Shown here in pieces: positions 51,726 to 60,116 of a DNA stretch of 64,000 nucleotides. The DNA is from Hyphomonadaceae bacterium (GTDB lineage: Bacteria; Pseudomonadota; Alphaproteobacteria; Caulobacterales; Hyphomonadaceae), in assembly GCA_028285145.1 (NCBI GenBank), contig JANQQC010000010.1, positions 62,001 to 126,000 of the forward strand, read 5' to 3'. Made by a program: the position numbers and the translations under genes. The notes beneath the pieces were generated by a model. It saw only the letters and a list, made by a program, of their open reading frames with translations, had not been told where the DNA came from and made no database searches. Each line of letters begins with the position of its first letter. Positions within the stretch are counted from its first letter, which is position 1.

Positions 51726-52753
51726 CAGTGCCTCCGCAGCCAGACACGGGCCTTGTCGCCCGGTTTGATTTTCAGTCTCTCCATAACATCCGGAGAAACG
51801 ACGAACTGCTCGTCTCCCGTCGGCTCACCCGTTGCCAATGTCGTCCGGAAGTCTTCGATCCGGTCGTTCGAGATCAAGGCTTGCGTGGCGTCGTCACCGA
51901 CATCGCCAGCCTCAACCGTCAGAACCTCGCTTTCGCGGATCGTACGAATAACGGAGCGACGGGTCGTGACCATGGGCCCGCCATCAAAGATGTCGATCAC
52001 GCGTTCAAATTCGAAACCTTCCCATTCCAGCAGCTTCAGCGCTCCAACGCCTTCGGGATGCACCCGGCCAATGACTTCGCGCGCCTCCGGCGGCAGCAGG
52101 TCGATATAGATCGGGTACTTCGGCATCAGGTCGAGAATGAACTGATTGTCCGACACGGCGGACAGATAGTCGGCTTCGGTGAAGCTCATCCGGAAGAAGC
52201 GTTCTCCAAGACAATCCCAGAACGGCGTTTCGCCCTCTCGGCTGACAACACCGCGCAGTTCAGCCAGCACATTGTCACCAAAGCGGTCTGGCTGTGCGGC
52301 CATCAAAAGATAACGGGACTGCGCGGCAAGGCGCCCGGCCCCGGTTCCGCGCGTCTCCGGCTTCAGGAAGAGCGTGCCGACCTCTGTATAGCCAACGAAC
52401 TCATTGGTCAGGATCAACGCATCCATATCGAAGCGCCGATCCGCAGCCTGGCTCGCCTGCGCCAGTGTGATGATGCGGTAATTGAAGAAGGGATGATCAA
52501 TTCCAACGCCAGCCTTTACAGCTGAGCAGCCGACAACTTCGCCGGTTTCTACATCATCCATCATCAACAGGTACTTGCCGTATTCCGGGCGCGGGAGGTT
52601 ACCGGCAAAAGCAGCCGTCGAGTTCTTAAGCCGGGCCTGAATCCGTTCCTCATTCACCGGAAGGCTTGTGAACCCAGGCCCCGACAATTCGGCAAGTTCC
52701 ATCAGCGCATCGAAATCATCTGCGCGCGATAAGCGCATCACATAGGCGCTCAT
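51725..52753 (-). CDS. astA: Arginine N-succinyltransferase
   Basis: A 342-aa first enzyme of the AST pathway of arginine breakdown. GNAT-like fold with MRLSRADDFDALMELAELSG and LPVNEERIQARLKNS at the start, EVGTLFLKPETRGTGAGRLA (CoA loop), FWDCLGERFFRM and a conserved DIFDGGPMVTTRRSVIRTI. Coupled by ATGA to the preceding hydrolase. A single gene, as in Caulobacter relatives, not the two-subunit AruF/AruG type. Confidence 0.94.
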   Translation of the reverse strand: MSAYVMRLSRADDFDALMELAELSGPGFTSLPVNEERIQARLKNSTAAFAGNLPRPEYGKYLLMMDDVETGEVVGCSAVKAGVGIDHPFFNYRIITLAQASQAADRRFDMDALILTNEFVGYTEVGTLFLKPETRGTGAGRLAAQSRYLLMAAQPDRFGDNVLAELRGVVSREGETPFWDCLGERFFRMSFTEADYLSAVSDNQFILDLMPKYPIYIDLLPPEAREVIGRVHPEGVGALKLLEWEGFEFERVIDIFDGGPMVTTRRSVIRTIRESEVLTVEAGDVGDDATQALISNDRIEDFRTTLATGEPTGDEQFVVSPDVMERLKIKPGDKARVWLRRH

Positions 52754-54006
52754 GGCATGAGTGCCTTGATCTTCTTCCCGTCGATGCGGCCATCGGCGAG
52801 CCGGTTCAAGATCATGGCCGATAGGGCAGCCCGTTCTGAGAAGCTATCGGTCTCCACGAACTCCTCTGAGGAATGAATACGGCCGCCGCGCACGCCCAGC
52901 GTATCCACGTTCGGCACGCCAGCTGCGAAGATGTTGTTGCCCTCACAGACGCCGCCTGTGTCCACAAACTCCATTTCGAGACCGATCGCGCGGCCTGCAC
53001 CGGAGACGGCATCGAACAAGGCCTGCTGAGCCGCATTGCGCGGCTTGGGTGGCCGGTAGAAGCCGCCGTGGAGGTGTCCGGTAATACCTGGCCGCGTCAG
53101 CGCCTTGTCCAGCAACGCCTCGATCTGGTTGTTCGCCCAGGCAGCCGCCTCCTGATCAGGCGCGCGGGCCCCAAAGCGGATCACCGCGAGGTCGGGAACA
53201 ATATTGACGGCATTGCCGCCATCGATACTGCCGACATTGAACGTGACGCCGTCGCGCTGGCCGTTCAAACGCTCGAGCCCGACGACCAGTTCAGCAGCCG
53301 CTTCAATGGCGCTGCGGCCCTCTTCCTTGGCCCGGCCTGCATGAGCGGCCTTGCCATGCAGGACGATGTCATAAACTGCAGAGCCCTTGCGTCCGCCCGA
53401 CATCGCACCGGTCTCCATGCAGGGCTCGTAAGTCATGCCGATCAGGGCACCAGATTGCGCGGCCTCTGTCAGCGCCCCTGCGCTTGCGAAATTACCGATC
53501 TCCTCATCGGGCGTGACGACGATCTGGTAGCCGATCGTATCTTTCATTGAGCCGGCCTCGAAAGCTTTAAGAGCTTCGAGCATGACATTCAGCCCGCCCT
53601 TCATGTCGGACAGGCCGGGCCCATTCAAACGACCATTTCCGAGATCGGTGATCTCGGTGAACGTGCCTGGGGGAAATACCGTATCGTAGTGGCCCGACAT
53701 CACCACTTGCACAGGTGCATCAGGTCGCGCTGCGACCCGGAGGATCGGCCCTGTTTCGATTTCTTCGCTGGTGCCGGAATCGGTTACGCGTTCAAAGACA
53801 TCGCCTGCTTTCAGCTGAACATCGGCCTCCAGCGCGCTGAACGCATCGGCCAAAATCGGCGCAAAGTCCTTCAACCCATCAAGGTTCCAGCTGCCAGTAT
53901 TGGTCTTCGCCCACTCGACAGTACGCGCAATCATGGCCGCGCCAGCGTCGTTCAGGCGTTCAATCGCCGCTTCGTCTTCGCGGGATAGATTCTCGATCTC
54001 TGACAT
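52750..54006 (-). CDS. M20-family peptidase (carboxypeptidase G2-like) in the AST operon
   Basis: A 418-aa zinc hydrolase. Metal ligands: VVMSGHYDTVFP (His, Asp), GPGLSDMKGGLNVML (bridging Asp) and VTPDEEIGN (catalytic Glu and ligand Glu). The lid domain and C-terminal VDTGGVCEGNNIFAAG (ligand His elsewhere) are present. Start ATG 54006. As first gene of the AST operon it might replace an AstE-type desuccinylase or another step; this is inference, as AstE is normally M14. No astB, astC or astE in the window. Confidence 0.88.
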   Translation of the reverse strand: MSEIENLSREDEAAIERLNDAGAAMIARTVEWAKTNTGSWNLDGLKDFAPILADAFSALEADVQLKAGDVFERVTDSGTSEEIETGPILRVAARPDAPVQVVMSGHYDTVFPPGTFTEITDLGNGRLNGPGLSDMKGGLNVMLEALKAFEAGSMKDTIGYQIVVTPDEEIGNFASAGALTEAAQSGALIGMTYEPCMETGAMSGGRKGSAVYDIVLHGKAAHAGRAKEEGRSAIEAAAELVVGLERLNGQRDGVTFNVGSIDGGNAVNIVPDLAVIRFGARAPDQEAAAWANNQIEALLDKALTRPGITGHLHGGFYRPPKPRNAAQQALFDAVSGAGRAIGLEMEFVDTGGVCEGNNIFAAGVPNVDTLGVRGGRIHSSEEFVETDSFSERAALSAMILNRLADGRIDGKKIKALMP

Positions 54007-54148
54007 GAAGCCGTGGTCGCATCGCGCAGCGAAAACCGCAAGAGGCGCTGTTGCTGCACTGCAACAGCTGGCAGGTGCCAACAGTCTGGCGGTAGATGCG
54101 CGCGTTGGAAGAGTCCAAATGACGGGTTCACTGGCAATGAGGTTTCAA

Positions 54149-54907
54149 ATGACCAGATTCTCCTTCCTGCTCGCCCTTGGCATGGTCTTCTCGGCGACCG
54201 CTGTCGCGGAAGACAGCCCGTCGACCGGATGGACCGGCGAAGGCTCGATCAGCGCAAGCAACACGACTGGCAACTCCGAAACGACCGATGTCGGCATTGG
54301 TGTGAAAGGCAAGAACGATACGGGAAACTGGACCACCGGCTTCGAGGCTATCTTTGATTACGGCGAACAGGATGGAATTGAAGCGGAGAACCGCTTTTTC
54401 CTAGCCGGGCAGCTCGACCGCCAGCTCAATGACAGACTCTATAGTTTTGGCCGCATCTCCTATGAACAGGATGAGTTTTCAGGCTTCGAAAGCCGGACCT
54501 TCATCGGTGGCGGTCTCGGCTATGAAGTGATCGCCAATGAGCAGACCAAATGGCTTATCGAAGGCGGCCCCGGCTTCAAGATCGACGAAGTCCGCGAGAT
54601 CGTGCCCACGCCGGAGAACGGACTAACCACAGCCGTTCCGTCGATGAGAGAAGAGTCCGTCTCTGCCATTGCCAAGTCCGACTTTTCTTACGGCTTCAAT
54701 GACAATGTCACCTTTACCAATGCGACGAATGCCATCTATGCGCAGGAGTCGACCCAGATCGGCAATATCGCTGCGATTACAGCATCGCTCACCGACGTCC
54801 TGTCCGCTCGCATTTCATACGAAGTGCGCCATGACACGAACCCGCCTCAAGGCTTTGAGGCCACTGACACTACCACACGATTCTCCATCGTGTACACGCT
54901 GGAGTAA
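54149..54907 (+). CDS. DUF481 outer-membrane beta-barrel protein
   Basis: A 252-aa exported protein. Signal peptide (FLLALGMVFSATAVAE) then a YdiY/DUF481 barrel with the usual opening GWTGEGSISASNTTGNSET and alternating amphipathic strands. The frame is open far upstream (to 53900), but the conserved protein begins at ATG 54149 preceded by GAGG. It ends at a strong bidirectional terminator. Function unknown; family members are salt-induced outer-membrane proteins. Confidence 0.85.
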   Translation: MTRFSFLLALGMVFSATAVAEDSPSTGWTGEGSISASNTTGNSETTDVGIGVKGKNDTGNWTTGFEAIFDYGEQDGIEAENRFFLAGQLDRQLNDRLYSFGRISYEQDEFSGFESRTFIGGGLGYEVIANEQTKWLIEGGPGFKIDEVREIVPTPENGLTTAVPSMREESVSAIAKSDFSYGFNDNVTFTNATNAIYAQESTQIGNIAAITASLTDVLSARISYEVRHDTNPPQGFEATDTTTRFSIVYTLE

Positions 54908-54932
54908 GTGCAGGCCTCCCTGACAAAACAAA

Positions 54933-54960
54933 GGCGCGTCTATTTGGGACGCGCCTTTTT
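54933..54960. terminator. Bidirectional Rho-independent terminator
   Basis: Perfect 8-bp stem GGCGCGTC/GACGCGCC with a 7-nt loop, followed by TTTTT on the plus strand and by an A-rich left flank (ACAAAACAAA) that serves the minus strand. It ends the DUF481 gene and the facing PLP-enzyme gene. Confidence 0.92.
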
Positions 54961-54969
54961 GCTTGCCCG

Positions 54970-56259
54970 CTAGACGGTGTCAAGCGCCTGCTTGAGATCG
55001 GCGACAAGATCATCTGCCGACTCAATGCCAACAGAGAGCCGCACCAGTCCGTCGGTGAACCCGATGCGTTTGCGTACATCTTCAGGGACGCTTGAATGAG
55101 TCGTGGAGCCGGGATGGCTCATCAGGCTTTCTGTCCCGCCGAGGCTAACAGCAAGCTTGATCAGGCGGACATTGTCGAGCAGCCGGAAGGCGGCTTCCTT
55201 GCCGCCAAGGACATCGAAAGAGAAGGTCGATCCGGCCGCCTTGCACTGGCGGTCGAAGATCTCCTTTTGTGGATCACCATCTTTCAGGAAGCCCGGATAC
55301 ATCACCTGACCGATTTTCTCATGACCTTTCAGGAACTCCGCGCAGATGCGTGCATTCTCGAACGCCCGCTCCATACGCAACCGCACAGTTTCCAGCGACC
55401 GGGTCAACAACCAGCAAGTGTGAGCATCCAGTGTCGTTCCCAGGAAGTTTCGCATCTTCCGAATCCTCGCGACGACCTCGTCGGACCCGACCGCGCCGCC
55501 CGCGATAAGATCTGAGTGTCCGCCGACATATTTTGTCAGCGAATAAAGCGCCAGATCCGCGCCATGCTCCAGCGGGGCGTGGCCGATCGGGCCCATCATC
55601 GTATTATCGCACATCAGAACGGGCCGGCGGCCAGTCTCCTTCTCCATTGTGTCGCAAACCCTGGCGCAGGCTTCGATATCGACGAGCGCATTCGTCGGGT
55701 TGGCCGGAGATTCTGTATAAATCACAGACACGGGCCCCTCAGCGGCGGCCCGGCGAGCCGCGTCGAGGATTTCATCTTCCATCGCCCATGCATCGACTTC
55801 GAACGATTTGATGCCGAAACCCGGCATCATGTTCCGGATGAAGACCTCCGAAGCCCCATAGAGCGGGCTTGTCTGCAGGATCGTTGTCCCCGCTTCTGCA
55901 CAGGCCAACAGAGACGTCGTGATCGCGCCCATCCCAGAGGAGAAAACAAGGGCGGCCTCGCCGCCATCATGCAGCGTCAGCCGGTCTTCGAGCACTTCCA
56001 TGCTGGGATTGTTGAAGCGCGTATAGATCAGGTCGGCTTCTTCGGGATCACCTTCTTCATGCGTGCCGGCCATCCGGCGGAAAAGCGCCTCCCCATCGGC
56101 TGCGGACTTAAACGCGAAGGTCGATGTCATGAAGATCGGCGGCTTGATCGACCCCTCCGACATGAAGGGATCGAAACCATAACCAAGCGCCAGGGATTCA
56201 GGGCTCAGCGCGTGTCCGCCGATATCGCGTTTTCGATAGGCTTTGTCAGGTTTGGCCAT
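54970..56259 (-). CDS. Cystathionine gamma-synthase family PLP enzyme
   Basis: A 429-aa Cys/Met-metabolism enzyme (fold type I). Blocks: IKPPIFMTSTFAFKSAADGE, TRFNNPSMEVLEDRL, FSSGMGAITTSLLA, the DNTMMGPIGHAPLEHGADLA region (PLP Asp) and the Schiff-base lysine in YSLTKYVGGHSDLIAGG. The end MSHPGSTTHSSVP is typical. The DNTMMGP motif (instead of the usual DNTFASP) marks a subgroup often annotated methionine gamma-lyase or cystathionine gamma-synthase; the reaction is not decided. GAGG precedes the ATG. Confidence 0.9.
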   Translation of the reverse strand: MAKPDKAYRKRDIGGHALSPESLALGYGFDPFMSEGSIKPPIFMTSTFAFKSAADGEALFRRMAGTHEEGDPEEADLIYTRFNNPSMEVLEDRLTLHDGGEAALVFSSGMGAITTSLLACAEAGTTILQTSPLYGASEVFIRNMMPGFGIKSFEVDAWAMEDEILDAARRAAAEGPVSVIYTESPANPTNALVDIEACARVCDTMEKETGRRPVLMCDNTMMGPIGHAPLEHGADLALYSLTKYVGGHSDLIAGGAVGSDEVVARIRKMRNFLGTTLDAHTCWLLTRSLETVRLRMERAFENARICAEFLKGHEKIGQVMYPGFLKDGDPQKEIFDRQCKAAGSTFSFDVLGGKEAAFRLLDNVRLIKLAVSLGGTESLMSHPGSTTHSSVPEDVRKRIGFTDGLVRLSVGIESADDLVADLKQALDTV

Positions 56260-56350
56260 GACAGCGTCCTCAAATGATTTGAGCGCTACCAGACGCAGCG
56301 CGGATGACCCCGCTTACGTTGGCGGGGCGTGCCTGTCACGCGCCCAAACG

Positions 56351-56378
56351 AAAACGGCCCGGCACAGAGGCCGGGCCG
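56351..56378 (-). terminator. Rho-independent terminator of the OmpA-like gene
   Basis: 9-bp stem CGGCCCGGC/GCCGGGCCG with a 6-nt loop, followed by TTTT on the minus strand, 23 nt after the gene stop. Confidence 0.85.
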
Positions 56379-56400
56379 CTCTCATTTCATGTCGTATCGC

Positions 56401-57579
56401 TTAGCGAACGACGATCGTCACTTCCGAACGACGGTTCAGAGGCTCGCGAACACCGTCGCGCGTCTCTTTGGCGAGATCGTTCTCACCACGTCCGTCTGTG
56501 CTGATCAGCTCGGACGTAACGCCGCGCTGTGCAAGTGCGTCGCTCACAACAGCCGCACGAGCCTGCGAGAGGCGTACGTTATAGGCCGATGCACCCGACG
56601 TATCGGTGTGACCAACGATGGAGACCGAGCTTGGCGCACAGTCTTCACGGATGGCGATGTTCTCGACCGCCTGGTCAACAACAGCGGCCGCCTGGCTCGT
56701 AAGGTCAGAGCTGTCCCACTCGAAGTAGACAACAAATTCCTGATTGAGCGTCGAACACTCAGCCTGCGCAACCGGAGCCAGATCCGCAGGAGGCGGTGGT
56801 GGCGGAGGCGGTGGCGGTGGTGGTGGTGGCGGAGGCGGTGGTGGAGGTGGTGGCGGAGGCGGTGGTGGTGCCGCCGGAGCGGCAAACTGCCAACGCAGAC
56901 CAGCGGTTACCGTGTGGTCCGTCAGGTCCCCATCGTAATTCGTGTTCAAGCCTGCGAAATCGAGGTCCTGAACGTTCAGATAACGATAACCGAGGTCGAA
57001 CGTCAGTTGCTCACTCATCTTGAAGCCAACACCGGCAAGGCCCTGATAGGCGAACGCCGTTTCAGTATCGTTGATGCCGTTGGCTGAGAAAGAACCGCCA
57101 TTACCGGTCGCGACAAGGCTGCTTGATTTCGCGCTGACCTTCGCAGCACCGACACCAAGGCCGACATAAGGCTGCACAGTGCCTTCACGATTGAAATCGA
57201 ACAGGCCGTTCACCATGGCGTCCCAAGACTGCAGATAGCCGTTTGACGCTGCAGAGTAGGTGAAGTTGTCGTCGTCTGCGGGAATGCCGTTAGGTGGGGA
57301 ACCTGGTTCCAGATCGCCGGATCGGTTCGAAAGCGCCAGTTCAAGGCGCAAGCCATTGTCAAAACCATAGCCGAGACCGGCGCCGAGCAGGGTCGTGCTG
57401 TCAGTTTCGGAATCCCCGCCGAGGCTACCGATTACGGAGCTTGAAGGATCATGGTCGAGCGTACCGTCAAAACCGTAGCCAATATCGGCGCGGCCGTACC
57501 AGCCGTCTTCCGCTTGTGCGACAAAGCCAGTGGACGCCAAGGCGGCCGCAGCTGTCGCACACATAAGAGTCTTCTTCAT
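56401..57579 (-). CDS. OmpA-family outer-membrane protein with a 27-proline hinge
   Basis: A 392-aa protein: signal peptide (CATAAAALASTGFVAQAE), an eight-strand beta-barrel (to about residue 230, YRYLNVQDLDFAGLNTNYDG), then a run of 27 consecutive prolines, and the C-terminal OmpA peptidoglycan-binding domain with ECSTLNQEFVVYFEWDSSDL and VSIVGHTDTSGASAYNVRLS and RGENDLAKETRDGVREPLNR. It anchors the outer membrane to peptidoglycan. The mixed proline codons show selection, not slippage. AAGGGG precedes the ATG; a terminator follows. Confidence 0.93.
   Translation of the reverse strand: MKKTLMCATAAAALASTGFVAQAEDGWYGRADIGYGFDGTLDHDPSSSVIGSLGGDSETDSTTLLGAGLGYGFDNGLRLELALSNRSGDLEPGSPPNGIPADDDNFTYSAASNGYLQSWDAMVNGLFDFNREGTVQPYVGLGVGAAKVSAKSSSLVATGNGGSFSANGINDTETAFAYQGLAGVGFKMSEQLTFDLGYRYLNVQDLDFAGLNTNYDGDLTDHTVTAGLRWQFAAPAAPPPPPPPPPPPPPPPPPPPPPPPPPPPADLAPVAQAECSTLNQEFVVYFEWDSSDLTSQAAAVVDQAVENIAIREDCAPSSVSIVGHTDTSGASAYNVRLSQARAAVVSDALAQRGVTSELISTDGRGENDLAKETRDGVREPLNRRSEVTIVVR
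56788..56868 (-). repeat. 81-bp run of 27 proline codons
   Basis: 27 consecutive Pro codons (CCA, CCG and CCT mixed; no CCC) inside the OmpA-like gene. As DNA it is a GGN-rich degenerate triplet repeat. Its length would stall ribosomes without EF-P. Confidence 0.95.
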
Positions 57580-57870
57580 TCTATTCCCCTTCTATGTGCC
57601 GCGCAGAAATAATGGGCGACTGCAGGAACATACGGATGATTCCGTAATTGGTTCCAACTAAACGATTTCATCGCGCATTGCGAGAGCAGGGGTGGGCCTG
57701 TCCTCGCTTTATGGCAGCATTTTTTAGCCACCGAGACGGATTTGCAACAGACGCTCAGCAGTTGGCGGATACCGCCCGTATTCCGCCGGATTTCAGCCTG
57801 AATTCAGGTGCGCGTCGCGCCCGCCATTCACTCAGCACAACAGCGAGATAAAGAAGGCAATGGGGGGTCA

Positions 57871-57947
57871 TGGTACCGCCTCCCCGGATCGAACGGGGGA
57901 CCTCTAGATCCACAATCTAGCGCTCTAACCTACTGAGCTAAGGCGGC
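57871..57947 (-). tRNA. tRNA-His (GTG)
   Basis: On the minus strand the cloverleaf reads acceptor GCCGCCT/AGGCGGT, D arm TAGCTCAGTAGGTTAGAGC, anticodon stem CTAGA/TCTAG around TTGTGGA (anticodon GTG), T arm CCCCG/CGGGG with TTCGATC, and encoded CCA (57871-57873). G1 pairs with U72 and the discriminator is A73; no G-1 is encoded (preceding base is T). This matches the derived tRNA-His of alphaproteobacteria, which lacks the otherwise universal G-1:C73. Confidence 0.95.
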
Positions 57948-58068
57948 ATGATGGCCGACATACGCAAACACCGCCGCAGGTTCAAGCGGCGTTAAAGGTT
58001 CGCAGGCAGTTGTATCAGATTTCGTGGCGACGTTTCAGCGCGCCTGACAGACTCCGGCGTATACAGCC

Positions 58069-58359
58069 CTATTCGACTGTCCACCCATGCGCCGTGCGAT
58101 GCGCCTCGAGTGTTACCGTTTCACCGCTTTGCGGACTGGTCGATGCCCGGCGATGACGACGCGCACCAGTCAGGCGAATCACAATGGCAGCCGTGGCCAG
58201 AAACAGCCCGGCAATTGCCGTGGCAACGGCGAGGAGGCCAGCCGCCAGAACAATCATGATGGCCAGAAACACTTTGCCCGAACCTGCGAAAAAAGCTCTC
58301 ATGCCATTGGCAAGAGCGGCGGCGATATCGTCGCCGGCATGGGTCTGGTTCGCGGTCAT
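58069..58359 (-). CDS. Small membrane protein
   Basis: A 96-aa protein: MTANQTHAGDDIAAALANGM, a TM (VFLAIMIVLAAGLLAVATAI, possibly two helices) and a basic tail (GARRHRRASTSPQSGE). The second of two close ATGs (58359) is chosen because GGAG lies 6 nt before it. Follows the TerB/J-domain gene on the same strand. No family recognised. Confidence 0.65.
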   Translation of the reverse strand: MTANQTHAGDDIAAALANGMRAFFAGSGKVFLAIMIVLAAGLLAVATAIAGLFLATAAIVIRLTGARRHRRASTSPQSGETVTLEAHRTAHGWTVE

Positions 58360-58404
58360 TGGCATCTCCTATGCCCCTGATGATGGGTAGGGAAAGCCCC
58401 CACG

Positions 58405-59109
58405 TCAATCCGCCTGTACAAGCAATCCGCGTTCCGCGCGTATTTTTGCATAGGCGGATGTGATTGCTGCCGCCTTTTCATGCGCTGCCGCCTCAAACTC
58501 GCGCGGGGCTCCATTGGTCACAACACGGTCAGGGTGATTGTCAGCCATTAATTTCCGGTAAGCGACCCTTATCACTTCGAAATCAGCGTCATGCGACACA
58601 CCAAGTACGTGATAAGGATCATCGCGATCGGCACCCAGATGGCTCGCCCGGATCCGGCGGAAGGTGGCGTCAGTGAACCCAAATGCCCGGGAGACGGTCT
58701 CCAGATACTGAAGCTCCTCTTCTTTCACGACGCCATCTGCCATGGCGATGTGGAACAGGCCATCAAGGACACCTTCCAGCAGGCACGGCCGAGCCTTGTA
58801 TTTACGACCGATTTTCAGCGCATAGCTCTCATATCCGCGCACCGTACGCCGGGCGAGGTTGAACACGCGACGCACCGCATCAGCATCTTCCGGCGCGGCG
58901 CGGAACACGCGCGAGAAGGCCATAATCTCTTCGTCGCTCACGACACCATCGGCAGCGGCCATTTTGGCCCCGAGACCGATCACGGCAGCCGTAAACCCCA
59001 CATCATTCGGATCCGGCGCGCACTCCTCCTCTGGCGACAAAGCTTCCACTTCGCCGTCAATGTCGAACAAGCGTTTTCCGCTCTCGAGAAGTTGGGTCCA
59101 AAGACTCAT
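58405..59109 (-). CDS. TerB/DjlA-type protein with C-terminal J domain
   Basis: A 234-aa protein. The central TerB-like helical domain has the acidic repeats AAADGVVSDEEIMAFSRVF and IAMADGVVKEEELQYLETVS; the C-terminal J domain (residues about 165-230, DDPYHVLGVSHDADFEVIRV) keeps HPD in ADNHPDRV. The N-terminus lacks the TM of E. coli DjlA. It may recruit DnaK to a membrane or tellurite-stress-like system; the partner is unknown. Confidence 0.88.
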   Translation of the reverse strand: MSLWTQLLESGKRLFDIDGEVEALSPEEECAPDPNDVGFTAAVIGLGAKMAAADGVVSDEEIMAFSRVFRAAPEDADAVRRVFNLARRTVRGYESYALKIGRKYKARPCLLEGVLDGLFHIAMADGVVKEEELQYLETVSRAFGFTDATFRRIRASHLGADRDDPYHVLGVSHDADFEVIRVAYRKLMADNHPDRVVTNGAPREFEAAAHEKAAAITSAYAKIRAERGLLVQAD

Positions 59110-59196
59110 TTCACGACATTCTAATCAATGATCGCGAAAGTTGCGAGCGTGGCCTGCGCGCGCACCTCAGGGGTGTTGGTCAGTCCTTTCCTGCCA

Positions 59197-60066
59197 CTAG
59201 GGCAGCTTGGACTTCAGCTCGTTTATCTCCTCGCGCAGAGCCTCTACAGCGCGAAGAATATCGATCATGTCAGCATGCGCTTCACTGGCCGTTTCCTCAA
59301 TTTCACCTTCGATTTCAGCCATCAGTTCGGCCTGAACGGCCTGCTGTTCCTGCTGCAGAGCCTCCACAATCAGGGCAATGAACAAATTCAGGATCGCAAA
59401 GCTCGCAATGAAGATGAACAGCAGGAAGAACACCCAAGCGTAAGGATGGCCGTCATCAATGACCTTCTCGACGACCTCGAAGCGCCAGCCGTCCATCGTC
59501 ATCACCTGAAACAGTGAATAGGCAGAGCGCGGCAAATCCCCGAAGAGAAGAAGCACTTCTTCATTATCGGTGTTGCCGAACATGTTCGTGGCCATGACCG
59601 CTCCGACATAGGTGAAGAGTGCGAGCACCGCGAGAATCGCACTCATGCCCGGAAGGGCCTTCAGCAGTGCCTCGGTGATCCGCTTCATCATCGGCACGAC
59701 GTGGAGCAGGCGTAAAATCCGCAACACACGCAGCGCCCGCATGACGCTGAACGCACCCGACCCAGGAATGAGGGACAAGCCGACGACGATGAAGTCGAAC
59801 CAGTTCCAGCCGGACTTGAAGAACTGGAACCGGTAGACAATCAGCTTCAGAGCGATTTCGATCGCGAAGATGAAAGTGATGGCCTGATCGAGCGCTTCGA
59901 GCGTCGAAACGAATTCGCCGGGCAATTCCCTTCTATAGGTGAGGATGCCAAGGACGACCGCATTAAAGACGATGAGCCCAGTGATCAGGTTTCGAAACCA
60001 GGGGCGCTCAATTATTCGCTCAAGCTCGCTGTTTGAGGTCTCGTGATCGAGCGTCGCGCGCGGCAT
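59197..60066 (-). CDS. Voltage-gated cation channel (bacterial Nav-like)
   Basis: A 289-aa single-repeat six-TM channel. S4 is MRALRVLRILRLLHVVPMMK with four to five arginines at three-residue steps. The pore/selectivity filter reads VMTMDGWRFEVV, where NaChBac-type channels have TLESW; S6 is FFLLFIFIASFAILNLFIAL, followed by a coiled-coil tail (IDILRAVEALREEINELKSK) for tetramer formation. Complete. The Asp-Gly filter differs from the usual Glu-Ser. Confidence 0.9.
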   Translation of the reverse strand: MPRATLDHETSNSELERIIERPWFRNLITGLIVFNAVVLGILTYRRELPGEFVSTLEALDQAITFIFAIEIALKLIVYRFQFFKSGWNWFDFIVVGLSLIPGSGAFSVMRALRVLRILRLLHVVPMMKRITEALLKALPGMSAILAVLALFTYVGAVMATNMFGNTDNEEVLLLFGDLPRSAYSLFQVMTMDGWRFEVVEKVIDDGHPYAWVFFLLFIFIASFAILNLFIALIVEALQQEQQAVQAELMAEIEGEIEETASEAHADMIDILRAVEALREEINELKSKLP

Positions 60067-60116
60067 GTATTTCCCACCATTTGTTGAGCTTGGTTTTAGC
60101 GCTCAATGTGGCGCGA

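Noticed and set aside
56744..56938. Poly-glycine plus-strand ORF
   Set aside because: It is the complement of the proline codon run of the OmpA-like gene.
57648..57851. 67-aa plus-strand ORF between ompA-like gene and tRNA-His
   Set aside because: No ribosome binding site, no domain, and it occupies the ompA promoter region.
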